In this document: piece by piece, positions 12,077 to 25,600 of the stretch | How the letters are laid out: each line of letters opens with the position of its first letter | How positions within the stretch are numbered: the stretch's first letter is position 1 | Source of the DNA: Anagrus nilaparvatae | Taxonomy: Eukaryota; Arthropoda; Insecta; Hymenoptera; Mymaridae | Direction: 5' to 3' | NCBI GenBank assembly: GCA_022575985.1 | Contig: JAKSXM010000137.1 | Span: forward strand, 14,464,001-14,528,000 | DNA length: 64,000 bases | Made by a program: the position numbers and the translations under genes | The notes under the pieces: generated by a model | Database searches by the model: none | What the model was told of the DNA's origin: nothing | Seen by the model: only the letters and a program-made list of their open reading frames with translations

Positions 12077-14350
12077 CTCCAGTCAAAACGCGGGGGGGGG
12101 TGTATTTTCACTGGCCAACATGAGATTTGATCTACTAAATGATTTTTGGGTCGCTAATCACGAAAATCGGGGTTATTTCCGGGAGATATTTTCGGAACAC
12201 CCTTAAATTTGCAAAAACTGCCCCCAAAAAGGGGTTTTTTTGATATATTAGCATACTGGGTTTCTGGATTTAGCCAAGAATTGGTCTAAGAGGGTTTTTT
12301 GAGTCGCTGAACAAAAATTTGAGGTAGTTTTTTGTGAATAATTAATATTTCAACCTTAAATCAGCAAAAATTACCCCTACAAGGGGGTGTTTTTGCTATT
12401 TTCGCATTTTAAGTGACCATATTAACTCATTAACGCCGGGGCGGAGAGTTTTGGAAATGAGCAAAAATAAGTATATTTCCTTATAGATAAGTGGCTAAAA
12501 AGTTCATCCTTACAGTAAAATTTCATGCTCTTTGGGAATCTGACATTAGTTTTCACCTACAACCCTTAAAAATACCCTAAAAACGGGGGTGAAAGAAGTA
12601 GGTCAGGCATTATTAGGAAATGTTTGGAAAAATCAATGAAAAAAGTATCCAATTTTATTGAAAAATGTTTGAAATTAATATTTTTTAGTAAATTTAAATA
12701 AATTTCGTATACATTGAGGTCTCATACATTTTTGCCCTATTCACAACCCTTAAAAGGTGTCTAATTTAAGGGTGAAATATTAATTATTCATAAAAAATTC
12801 CCCCAAATTCTTGATTAGCGACCCCAAAAACCCATATGGACCTAATCTGGTCGCTCAAAGTGCGAATATAGCAAAAACACCCCCTTTTAGGGGTAATTTT
12901 TGCTAATTTAAGGATGAAATATTAATTATTCACAAAAAACTACCTCAAATTTTTGTTCCATGGCCCAAAAAACCCCCTAATACCAATTCTTGGCTAAATC
13001 TAGAAACGCAGTTTGCTAATATATAACAAATACCCTGCCAACTAGCTGGCACTAAGGTTCCTCAAACAATGAGCTAAATACTTCAATATGCCACAGATAT
13101 CACCGATTACAACCATGCAATCATACATTCATTTCTATTAACTTTTAAAAGTTAAAAGAAAATTTATGTATTGAATTCAACTAAATCTATTTTTTTCAAA
13201 ATAAAATCTAACGTAATTCATTTATTTTTTTTTTTTTTTTTTTTTAATTTTGAGAAAAAAATTTTGGAAAAATTCGGTATCAGATTCAAAAAATTACTAT
13301 AAACGAACTGTCTAAAACTAGTACTCTTATAGAAATAAATTAGGTAATACGTCCAAAAAGAAAAAAAAATTTGGTGTTTTTTGTATTTTTTTATGACAAA
13401 ATTTTTGGGGAAATAATTTTCAAAAAATTAAGTATCCGAGTCGAATATAGAGTAAAAACCATACTTTCAAATATAAGTACTTTCGTGGAAATAAATGAGG
13501 TATTACATCCAAATAAAAAAAAAAAAAGTACCTAGAGCTTTTTTGGTGAAAAAATTTTTGAAAAAACAATTATGTCTTAATTTCATAACGGTTGTAAAAT
13601 ATCACCGGTTGCAATATTTTCAGATATTAGTACTTTCATGTAATTAAATGAGGTATTACATAAAAAAAAAAAAAAAATATTGCAGGTTTTTTAATTTTGA
13701 GAAAAAATTTTTGAAAAAATTCGATATTAGATCCAAAAAATGACTATAATCAAACTTTCTAAAACTAGTACTTTCATAGAAATAAATTAGGTACTAAGTC
13801 CAAAAAGAAAAAAAAAGTTGGCGTTTTTTGTATTTTTTCGTGAAAAAAATTTTGTGAAAAAAATTTTTTAAAAATTAAATATCAGATTCGAGATATCGAG
13901 TAAAAATCATACTTTCAAATATAAGTGCTTTCGTGGAAATAAATGAGGTATTACATCCAAATTAAAAAAAAAAAAAGTACCTTGAGCTTTTTTGATAAAA
14001 AAATTTTTGAAAAAAAAATTAGGTCTTAACTCCATAATGTTTGTGAAATATCACCAATTACATACATACACACACACTCACGCACACACACACATACTTT
14101 TTTTAAAAACCGGTTTTTTAGCTTCCTGGGGTCTCAAAACGTGCTTATATGCCAAAAAATCAAAAATCGAAATTTGACCTATCACAATGGTTCCTTTTAG
14201 GGGGTAGTTTTTGCAAATTTAAGGGTTTTCCGAAAATATCTCCCGGAAATAACCCCGATTTTTATGATCAGCGACCCAAAAAACATATAGTAGATCAAAT
14301 CTCATGTTGGCCAGTGAAAATACATCCTAAACCGCGTTTTGACTATGGAG
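12077..14350. mobile_element. Foldback element F1, 2.3 kb, TA duplication, nested
   Basis: Inverted ends of about 180 bp: TA then CTCCAGTCAAAACGCG on the left, and CCGCGTTTTGACTATGGAG then TA on the right. Inside lies a second inverted pair (about 12232-12420 against 12800-13035). A single arm of a TTAA-flanked element (12426-12765, starting CTCATTAACGCCGG after TTAA at 12422-12425) and a tandem array at 13243-14065 are also inside. No transposase frame is present. It shares tips with elements at 31951-32480 and 33328-34294. Confidence 0.75.
13243..14065. repeat. Hierarchical tandem repeat inside F1
   Basis: Blocks near 13243-13690 and 13690-14065 repeat each other in order. Both are built from ~150-bp subunits carrying GGAAATAAATGAGGTATTAC, a poly-A run and AAAAAATTTTTGAAAAA. 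A CA-rich microsatellite (14062-14095) follows. Non-coding. Confidence 0.7.
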
Positions 14351-14479
14351 TATATCGACTTTTGCATGCTACCTGCACTCGATCGCTATGCTCGCTCGTG
14401 CATAGAACTGTATGCAAAGTCAAAACCAATATTTTGTCCCTTGTTTAAAAAATAGCTGTTTCTTCGTGGCAATAAAACG

Positions 14480-17400
14480 CGTATTTTCGAACCGCGCCGC
14501 GGCCGGGAAAAATATACTTTCTGGCCGCTGACAAGAAAAACATGTTACTGAACAAGATACATAAAGTAAAATCTGTGAGTAAAATATTGCATAGTATTCA
14601 CTTTACGAAAACTATCTGGATGGTTTTGAAATTTTTATTCTGTTTAAGCATTCTAATAATTTATCATTTATAATTTTCATATTAAAGCTTTAATATTTAA
14701 AATTCTAAGTTCTCCGTGGTTCTTTTATAAATAGTTAAGTAGGGAAGAAAATACGACAAAGATTTCAGGGTAATTTGTTATTTTTTAATATTCTCAAGTT
14801 TTGAGAATTTTTCACGTGCAGGATACCGGAATTTGAGATCAGTGATTCAGTATACGTACTAGAAGAAAAATTTTGTTATAATTTTCAAATATAAAAAAAT
14901 CACTCCTAATAAGGGTTGTTTTTTCCCAATTCAAAAGTGTTTCACTCATTTATGAAACCTTTAGTACCGTGGGCGAGAATTAGGGAATTCTCTGATAATA
15001 GGCTAAATTTCGTTATGGTAAATGAATATTACAAAAATAACTGTAAAAAGATGGTGAAATTTTGCTATTTAGGGTATTTTGACGTACAAGTTTTGCAGTA
15101 AAGAATTCTCGATTTTTGGAATCAGCGACACAATAAAACCTTTCGTAGATCTTTTTTATCTTGATTGCCAAAAATAACCGAATTAGTAAATTGTAATTTG
15201 ACTTAAGTAAAAGAGAAAATAAATCTTTACTTGGGTTTTACAAAGAAATGAAATAAAATAAAAAAATATTTTTGTCCATTATAAAATGGCTGTATATTTA
15301 AGGGTAAATTTGATATACATATATAATAACATTCCATATTAATGTTTATATAATATGAGCTTTCATGTTTTGTTATGCTTATATAATTGGAATGCCAAAT
15401 ATTTCTAATTTTTATATATATATTTATATATACTGTTATATATAAGATTTATGACATTAAACAAAACATGATTTTTTATTATTTTTATATATTATTTATG
15501 CAGGTTGCATTTGCGAACACACGTTTATACCATTAATATATATGTAATTTATTTATTTTTGCTTGCCTATTAGACGTCAATTTCATTATTATTTTATTTC
15601 TTCTAAGGCGAAACAAAAAATATTAAATTTATGTTTTATCATGAGCATAATTTCTTTTGTACATTATAAATTTAATCACACAGTGATTATTATATAATGA
15701 GAAAATTTATACCCTTGTTACATAATATACTATATTATTATATTATTATATGAATATGTATATTGGTTTGGTAGTTGAAGAAAATTGCTTGAATTTTTTA
15801 TTTCCAGACGAAATTTTAGGGTTTTTCCCAAAAAATAAAATTTTTGAAATTTTAGCACATCAAGTTACTCTTAATTGAGCAGAAGACCAAAAAATCGTTT
15901 TATAAGAACCCATATTTTTAGTCATAGTGCTTAGAAGTAATAGAATGAGCTTTTAAATTTTGAAATCTCATTTTTTTTGAAACATGGCACCTAATTTCAC
16001 CTGGTAATCAAAAATCCAAACAATTTTTTTTAACTGCCAGGCTAATATATATATATATTTATTCATCATTTTACATTGACTCAAATTTAAATATTATAGC
16101 TTTTACAACCTTATATATTTCATATAATCAATTATATAATGAACACTTGATTTTTTTTTTGTAATTAATTATTTTATATTTTTTCGTAACAAAAAAGTGA
16201 AAATGTGTTTAAATTTATTTATTTTTTTTGTATTTGTGTTTTATTTAATTTATTTATATTTTTTAAATATTTGTAGCAAAAAGCAAATTTATTATATAAA
16301 TTTTTATAACCATTATTTATTAAAAATTAACATATTTTTTTTTGTATTTTTTGAGCTTTGTGTTTTTGAGAAATTTATATATTTTTTATTATTTTATTAT
16401 TATATAATTATGTTTATTTTTTATAAAAATAAATTTATGTCATGTATAAACACAAGATTAACAAAAAAAATTAATCTTGCGTTATTTATTTTATTTTTTA
16501 ATAATAAAATACACCCTTTTTTATATATTATATACTCTGTTTTTTGTAATTTAATAATTACAAATATTTATTTATAAATGTATATGAAAATTTGAATTAA
16601 TTAATATTTAAATTATTTATTTGTTTTTTTATTATATTTTACTGTAAAAATTTCAATTTTAATAAAATTTTTTTTTTAATTTAACGAACAACTTAATATA
16701 TAAAAAATACTTTTTTTTTTAAATTTAGATGTAACATTTTTTTATATACTAAAAAAATTATTTAATAACAATTTTTAAAAAATATTTTTTTAACAATTTT
16801 TTTATGTAAGTACGTACCTATATATTTTTTTTAAACTTATTTTATTTTGATTATAAATGTGGTATCATGGTATATAAATATATAATATAAGAAAATAATT
16901 AAATAATAATTTTTGAATTCTATTTAGCAACAGTCTATGAGATCCAAAGTCTGTTTATTAGCTGATAATTTAACATTTGTTTAGTTAGCCAAAAAAATTT
17001 AAAAATAAATATATTTTAAATATAATGTGCAGTCTAATATATATTTTATAAGTTTCTACTTATTATAATTTACATTACAACTTCTAATGACGCCATTAAT
17101 GCACAACTGCGCTTTTTCGCTATTACATTTTTAAATATAGATATTTCTATTAATTTTTCCTAATATATTAATTACCATTTTTAAGTAAATACACGTAGAT
17201 AGACGAGAAGAGTGTATCGACATTTTTGCGAATAAATATGACATTTAACGATTAAAACTACATTTTTAAATTTGTTGAACAATCAAAAATCTTAATTTTA
17301 AATGAAAGCTCTAAAAAAAGTTCGACTAAAAAAAATTGTAGCTTAAAAGTACAAATGGGATTTTTAAATATACATTATGTGAAGAAATATTCAAATGCTT

Positions 17401-20400
17401 AAAAGCAGCTAATAATTAATTTTTTTTTTTTAAATTTTAGAAAATACATTGCGACTTGAAATTTGCTTTCAAAAAATTTAATTATTTTGATTTTTTTCCC
17501 TTTATATTTTTAAAGTCATGTTTGTCTCAGAAAGGAAGACACTAAAATTTTAAAGAGTTTTTTTTTGTAAAAAAAAAAAACAAACTAAAATCCTGGTAAA
17601 TATTTTGGTCGTTGACACATAACGCTTAAAACTTAAAAAGTGGTGAATTTTCCGGTCGTTTGTTATAATTACTGCACTATAATCGTAATCCGTAACCCGT
17701 AAGTAAAGTTAGTTTCATGTCCATTTTACAATTTCATAGTAATAAGATTCGTTTTATATTACGTCAAGTATTAGTTAAAAAGTCAATGTTATTTGTAAGT
17801 CGCCAGTACGTGATGTAGAATTTTAACTGTTGCATTATCTCAATTTTGTTTACCAGAATTTTACATTATTTATAATAAATAATCTAAAATAAATGGCAAG
17901 TTAATGAAACAAAAACTTTTTTAACCGCAGTGGAATCTTTAGAAAATTGAAAAAAAACTTTGGCAGTAACTCTCAAGTAACTCAGAATTCTTATAAAATA
18001 TTACCAAGGAGTTCTTATCTTTAGAACCTCTTGATAAATTTTTACGTGATTCAGGGTTAGGTAAAAGACACTTTTTAAAAATTAAATTTTTTTCATTGAA
18101 CAGGCACTTAGATTTTCATTAGTTTGCCAGAAAAATTTATTTTTTTAAAAATAAAATTTATTTCACATCAAATCCTTCTTCAGAATTTTTTTTCTATTTC
18201 CTGAAACCCAAAATTTTGGGAAACTAGCTAAGAAGTCAATGGCCGAAAAATGAGTCTTTCTCATTTTATATTACTGATATCTTATGTTAAAACGCAAAAA
18301 TTGTAAAACTTTGTTTATTATATTTTTCAGTTAAAAATTTTATTTTAATTTCAGCTCATATTTTGTATTAATTATAAAAATATTCATACAGAAATTTACA
18401 TAAATTAATTATTTTTACATTTTTAAAATTATATTAGAAAAGCAGACGTTAAAATAGGAAAATTACATGTTTGCCTATGGAACTAAAGTTACATTATCCT
18501 TAATTCGATATAAATAAATGAATATTTCCATATAATATATTTATGTACAGAATTATGTTAAATTTAATGATTCTATAGGCCATAATGATATTTAAATTGT
18601 AACTATATAATTAAAATTGCTTTATCATCAGGCATAAATTTAATGCAAGCGAAATTTATAGGAGATTTAGTATTTATAAGCTTAAGCTTGGCTAAATAAA
18701 TTTACGAAATTTTTATAAATTTGAGCAAGACATAATTTCTGCTCTGAAGTTACTTTGGATGGATTTTCTAAGTACAATTTATTTAATATTGTCTTTATGG
18801 GACTTTTCTATTCTCGCCTTATTTGGGTGGATATTTTTATAGTTGAATTATTATTTGTTTATGGGTACTCATTGTTTAGATACACTGTTAGGTTGCTGTG
18901 CTTGAATTTTGCTAGAATTTTCTTTCTTAGAAATTTCCAATTCGAGCAAAATTCAAACACAATTTAACAGAGTATTGTTTTTACAAATTAGCTTAAGTTT
19001 TAATCAAAAATTTGCTAATTTTTCAATAATAAATTTGTGTATTCAGTAAAAAAATTAGCTAATAAAAGTAACTATTATCGTAGTCTTCGCTAATAAAACT
19101 AGAAAATTTACCATATTGTAATTTTCAAGAAGTACCTATTTTTTTAATAGAAAAATATTCAATTTTGAAACGTGCAAAATTTAATAAACATAAACCAAGT
19201 TTTAAAATAATAAAATATTTTATTCAGAATACTTAATTTTTGACTTTTTGTAATATCTGTAAATAAATATATTTTTTTTGTAGTTAAAAAGCTCTCATTT
19301 TTCAATTCGACCCTTTGACCATAAAAAAAGAATATTCAGTAGATATATATATATATATAATTTTTAATATATAACGATATATTTATAACAATAAAATTTT
19401 ATAGTTAAATAATTATTGATCAACAATAATTTTTTAATATTTATGTATAAGTAACAATAATAACAAATAGTCCAATTAAGGTATATCTGGGTATATTATG
19501 ATTTACCCTATGAACATTTCATAATTTGTATTTTTAAATGAATGAATAACTAACAATCGAGACACAAAAACTCTAATTTAGCATTTTTTTTATATTAATA
19601 TAATATAATTTATCTAAAATGTTAACTTTAACTGTAAATTTGTTCTGGTATCGTGGAAAATTTCTTTATTTCAAGAAATTTCAGAAAATAATAAATTAAT
19701 ACTCACTAATACATATTTACGAATTTTATACATTGATTATGTGCTATTAAATATTTGTATTTATTATGTTTTGAATATCAATTTTTGTTGCATTCTCTTT
19801 TATTAGATCTGTTAAGTCAGTTTAGACGTTATTTTTAACAATTTAGAACTTCTCAAATAAAAGGATTTCAGAAAAATACTGTCACTGAAAATTCAATTTA
19901 TTTAAGATTTAAAAAAAGTTTAGTAAAATATATAAGGCAAATAACACGCAAAGAAAAATAAAATTGAAGTTTATTTCATTAAATTGCAATGGAATTCAAA
20001 ATTTCTATAGCTGACAGTGAATCTCGGCTCCAAAAGGTCAAATTTTCCAATAATGCAAATTAATAAAAATTTTTAAAATAATTTCCAGTATTGTTTACTG
20101 AAATTTTCAAAAATTACTTTTTTAGCCTCTAAAATAACGTCTAGACCAACAAAGCTCATAAAAATGTACAGATCAATATTTTTTTAAAGAGAACCAACAA
20201 TCAAATCAGTGGCAGGAATGAGTATACCGTATCATTATATGGACGGAAATTTGTCATTTCCGTAAAAATGCTATTAAAAATACGGCTACTTTAACATGAA
20301 AATTTACACCCACATCAATAATTTATCTAAAACACTAAGATATTTTTAAACTACACAATTAAGTATCTGAATTTTTTTTAAAATGATAAAAAATATTTTT

Positions 20401-22640
20401 ATATTATATTTTTTATATACCATGAAAATATTTATAATTAAAAATAATGTGCGTTTTTTGGCATATTTTACATATTTGATAAAAAAACCATAAAAATATA
20501 TATAAAGAAATTAAAAATTTTTCATTCAATATTCGATATACATAAATCGATTTATATTTTCTGTAACAATTAATATTTAATATCTATATTTAACACTTTA
20601 TTTGCTTTATTATGATAAACATTTATATATAAAATTTATTATATTTAACATTTTGTTTATTTCTCATTTTTTTTGGTTAAACTATTATATATGTTATTTT
20701 TAAAATGTTTTTTAGTAATTTATATATAATTATCAGGTATTTTTTTATGCGCCATATATACGATTATATATATATATATATTTTATATTTATATGGATAA
20801 AAATTATTTAATTAATCGAAGCTCTATATATATATTATGATTGTTTATTTTTAGGTTATGTTTTTTAAAATTAATTATAATTGAAAAACTTAGATTTTTT
20901 ATATATTTTAGAATTTGTTTAAAAATTATTGTTTTTTTTAAAGGTTTACTTGAGTAGCTTTAAATTAAAAAAATTAAATTAAATTGAAACAAATTTTTTT
21001 TAATAATAAAAAAAAATCTAGTTTTTTTTTTCTTAATCAAGTACAAATATATTTTTCAACAATATAATAAAAATAAAAATAAAAAAAGCTTCGAAAAAGT
21101 ATTACGTATATTAGACTGGGTTTTATTTTAAAGTATTTTTGATTTTCAAAGATTTAAGTTGAAAATTAGTAAATTACGAACCAAGGCCAGAGAGTATTAA
21201 AGAAATACCTGAATGGCACGTAAATTACGATTTTGGAAAATTCTTTTTTTTCTGAACCATTGGTTTTCTGTTGTATATGAAAATCTATAAAGAAAAATTT
21301 TAGCTCATTTAAGGCTGTGTCTAATGAGAACCACAAATTAACTTGGCAACGTAATAGAGCAAATATTTCTCTGTAAAAAATTCTGTCCAAGTATTTACAA
21401 TCCAAATAGAAAAAATACTACCTTGATAGCAAGAATTTCCATCAAAATTCTTAGAAACCTTACTATCTGAGTTATAAATTTACTATTAAGATATTCACGT
21501 TTTGGTCACGCCTGTGGTAATCAGTTAACGAGCTAAAAAAAACTTTAAAAATCTCATTTGGCTTAAAAAATATCTTTAAAACAACAGCCAGTCTAATATA
21601 CATATTTATACAGAACTTGACCTACATATATATTTTTCTTTTTAAACATTTATTCTCTATATAATATTGCTTTTAACAAATTCATTCACATACAATTCTT
21701 CGGCAATGATAGCGCGAAAGAAAAATACAAAAATTTTTGTTAAGCTTTTAAGCATTCCATTGTGTTTTATATTATAGTAAACATGTTCATTTATATATAT
21801 ATATATATATATCTATAACATTGACACTTTAAAATAAAAATAAAGTCTTAATATAGTTGAAAAAAAATTTCTTATTTTTTTTTTACCCCGACATAAATCA
21901 TTAATAATATCATTTTTATTTTTGTTTTGCCATAGGGCATTACAATAGCAATTTCAATTCTAGGTCGATCCATACATATAAAATGCACCAAAAAAAAAAT
22001 GTACTTTTATTTTTATAAGTATGTGTGTACATGATATAAAAGAAAAGTAGATTTTTTTTTTTCTCAATTTTTTTTATCTGTCAATTTTAAAGCTCTTTGC
22101 GAATCTTTTGTTATTTCTTATCATATTTGTTAAATTTTATATATATATCAGTTTTTATATATATTTGAATTATATAATAATATAAATTTCTCAATTTTTT
22201 TAATATATGTAGTAATATTTTTGAAGTACACACACTCACAAAAATTGATTGTTATATTTATTTACTTTTTTTTTTGAAGATTTTTCTTTTATTTTTTAGC
22301 CCGAACACATTATATATATAATTTATCTATACATTTATCAAAAAAGGTACTAAAAAAAAAAGTTAAATAAATAAAATTATAAAAATATGAATTTTTTTAT
22401 TTATTTAAAATTTTGCTTTTCTTTTTTTTTGGCTTATTATGATTGATAAATATATTATTTTTGAAATATATATAAATTAAATTTAACGTCCTTTTTTCAT
22501 CATGGTGTCAAAATTTTAGGTATTATTTTTTTGAATTATGCTCGTTTTCAACTTTTTATTTTATTAATGATGATAAATTCTTGAAGACACACTTTTATAA
22601 ATAAATAAATTAAAATAATAAAAAAAAGTAACTAGAATAT
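14480..22640. other. Long AT-rich stretch, no gene seen
   Basis: Very low complexity with many TATATA runs (for example 19345-19360, 20765-20780 and 21795-21815). The open frame at 16197-16577 is Phe/Tyr/Ile rich with no motif and is best explained by composition. The stretch nearest 22640 lies just past the calmodulin-like stop and may be its 3' UTR on the minus strand. A copy of the foldback module occurs near 15110-15135. Confidence 0.5.
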
Positions 22641-25600
22641 TTAATTCTTCGACGTCAAGATTGTCACGAACTCTGAAAATAAAAACAAATAAAAATTTTA
22701 ATATTTTTTTTAGCTATACTTGTATATTAATATTATATTTTTTATTATACACGAAGCTTTTTAAGCTTGAGTTTTTGATATTCTATAGTATGCGGGAAAT
22801 AAAATATTAAGCTGCTTCTTTCGGAACTATGAAACGTGAAAAATCCAAAATTGCCTTTTAAGCATTAAATTGCGTCTAAGTTATTTTATCTATAACACGT
22901 GTGTGGTCGCGCGAAATAATTTTTCACGTCTAATGAATGAGTTTTAACTCATATTTAGTCGAATATTTAGCATATCTAGCGCATATTTTATAAAAATACT
23001 CATTTTCAATAAAAAATTGTGTTTCCTGTATCAAATACGTATACAATCAAGCAATTCAGAGTGAATTCCTCATAGTATAATTTAGTATCAACGGTACGTC
23101 TAAAGTTATTCGCCCATAGTGTTTACGATATTTTTTGCTTGTCTAGGCAAGGACGAGTGCATAAAATTTCGTGCCAAGTTTTACCCTCGGTATGTTAAAA
23201 AAAAAATAGAAAAAAGATAATCATGTGGCTCAATGCAATGGTTTGCTAGTAACGCGAATTTTTTAACAGTTTTTGGTTGGTTGCTTATTAAGGATGTGCG
23301 GGTATTCGGGTTGGGAACCAAAAGTTCGGAGAGTGCCTGATTATGACTTGTGGAAGCATAAGCAGCAAAAAAAATTTTTGGGGCCCTTTCTTATGGATTT
23401 TTGGTGGGGACCTGTAGGCAGTGCTTAATTTGTCTGCATGGTAAATATGGCACTGAATTTGGGGTTTTGCAGATAAGGATGAGTCGAATCAAGTTCCGGA
23501 TGAAGTCCTAAAAGGATTGCAGGAGTGAATAAAAAATGTATCTGGCTAAAGAACTAAAACAACCCTTTAAGAACCCCTGAATCCTTGATTTTTGGATCCA
23601 GGACCCGATATTTCAGGTAGCTACACACCCCTACTACTTAAAGTTGTACTTAAATTGCGAATAACAGAAATGAAAAATTAATTGATATTTTATTTCATTT
23701 ATTTCGAAATTTCGGGTTTTTTGCTTTGGGTTGAATTTTAGGTATCCAAGGAAGCTTTCGATTCAAAACTGTAACTGCAGACCTTTTGCGGGAAATTTCA
23801 GGCTTTAGATGAAATCTTACAAAAAAAAAAAAATTTCGGGTAACCGAAATAGTATATTGCGATACATGGCTAGAAAAATAAAGGATGGTCCAAATCCACA
23901 CAACTAAGGATGGTGCCCTGCGATTTGGGTTTATTTTTGTTTATGACCGAAGGTCGTTTAGGGGATTTTTCTGCGTCAGTGGCAAGAAAAAGTGCGTTTT
24001 CTGAACGCAAAGTGGCAAGAAAATAAGTGTTTTCGGGCTACTGACCAGAAAAATGAATTAAGAACATTTTTAGATAGTAAGAACCATCCTAACGTATTAT
24101 ATTTAAAGCATACTAATAAAAGTAAATATTTCATGAGTATAAAAAATTACCGTTGTAATTAACAAATCCGTCACCATCTAAATCTGCTTCCTTAATCATA
24201 TCGTCAACTTCTTCTTCTGATAATTTTTCACCTAAATTTGTCATTACGTGCCGTAATTCTACAGATGATATCAGTCCATCATTATTTTTATCAAATACTC
24301 TATAATTAAAAAATACGAATTAAAATTTTAAATCGAATCTCATTTATTATTAAGTTTAATACCTAAAGGCTTCACGTAATTCATCTTCGCTATCAGCTCC
24401 TTTCATTTTTTTTGACATCATTTGTAAAAACTCGTTAAATTCGATTGTACCATTACCATCTTGATCTACTTCATTTACCATATCTCGTAATTCAGTTTCT
24501 GAGAAAAAAGAAAAGTTTTTTTTTATGATTAATTAATGAATCAATTTAAATTCATAAAAAGTAAAATTTTTAAAAGTATAAGCTTTTATTGATTTTATAA
24601 ATTGAATTCAATTAAAGGTCTTTTAATCTTTTATAAGAAAGAACGAAATATCTTTTTATGTGACTATGCATAAAAAATTTAATTATTAAGTAAACTTTTT
24701 TCATTCGGACAATAAGTAACAAAGTTTTTTACATGTTTTTTTCAAATTAAATTTATTTTTATTTAAGAAGATTAAAATAAATAAAAAAAATTTCCAAACT
24801 AATTTATGCTGTTATACAAAATAATTCCTTGAAGGAACATTTGCACATTTTAATAATCTACTTTTTACTCTTGTTATTTACTGACAAAAAAAATGTCACA
24901 TAAACTTTTTTTACAATGTTTTTTAGAAACAAAAAATACTCGAAAAGTTTCACACACAGAATAATGCGATATAGAAAATGTTTTTACACTTTTTGTATTA
25001 TGCAAAATAAAAAATTAAATTAAAGAACTAGAAAGGATTAAAAAAAAAGGTAGATTTATATAAAAATGAAAAATTCGTTATAGAATTAATTGTTGTGTGA
25101 ATTAAAAATTATAATTAATAATAATTTTTTTTTTTTTTTATATTGAATATAAAAAATTCTTTTTTTTTTTCTAATTATTTTAATTATTCTTTTCAATAAA
25201 ATATAGAAATTAAAATCCTCTTGTATGTTAAGTGACCCAATTTTATATGAAATTTAAAATGTTATTTTGCTCATTAACATACTCGTATCCTATTTAATAT
25301 TATATAAAATCAAAAGCTTGAATTATATAAATTATAAAAAAAAATTATAGGTATATAAATTATTTTTTTTTATTTTTATTTTGGAATAAAATAATTTTAA
25401 TAAAACACACTTTAAGTTATATAAATCAGCATAATTTGTTTTGTTTACTCAAGAGTAAAAAATTTTTAGCACAATTTTATAGTAAGCGAATTTTTAAGAG
25501 TAATGGTCATATTTTTATGAAGAATTTTATTATAAAAAATTCACAGGGAGGAAAAACTCTTTTATTTCTTATTACTTCAGTTATGATACAGCTGAAAAAG

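Noticed and set aside
16197..16577. 126-codon plus-strand frame
   Set aside because: Composed almost only of Phe, Tyr, Ile, Leu and Asn in AT-rich DNA, with no motif and no splice context.
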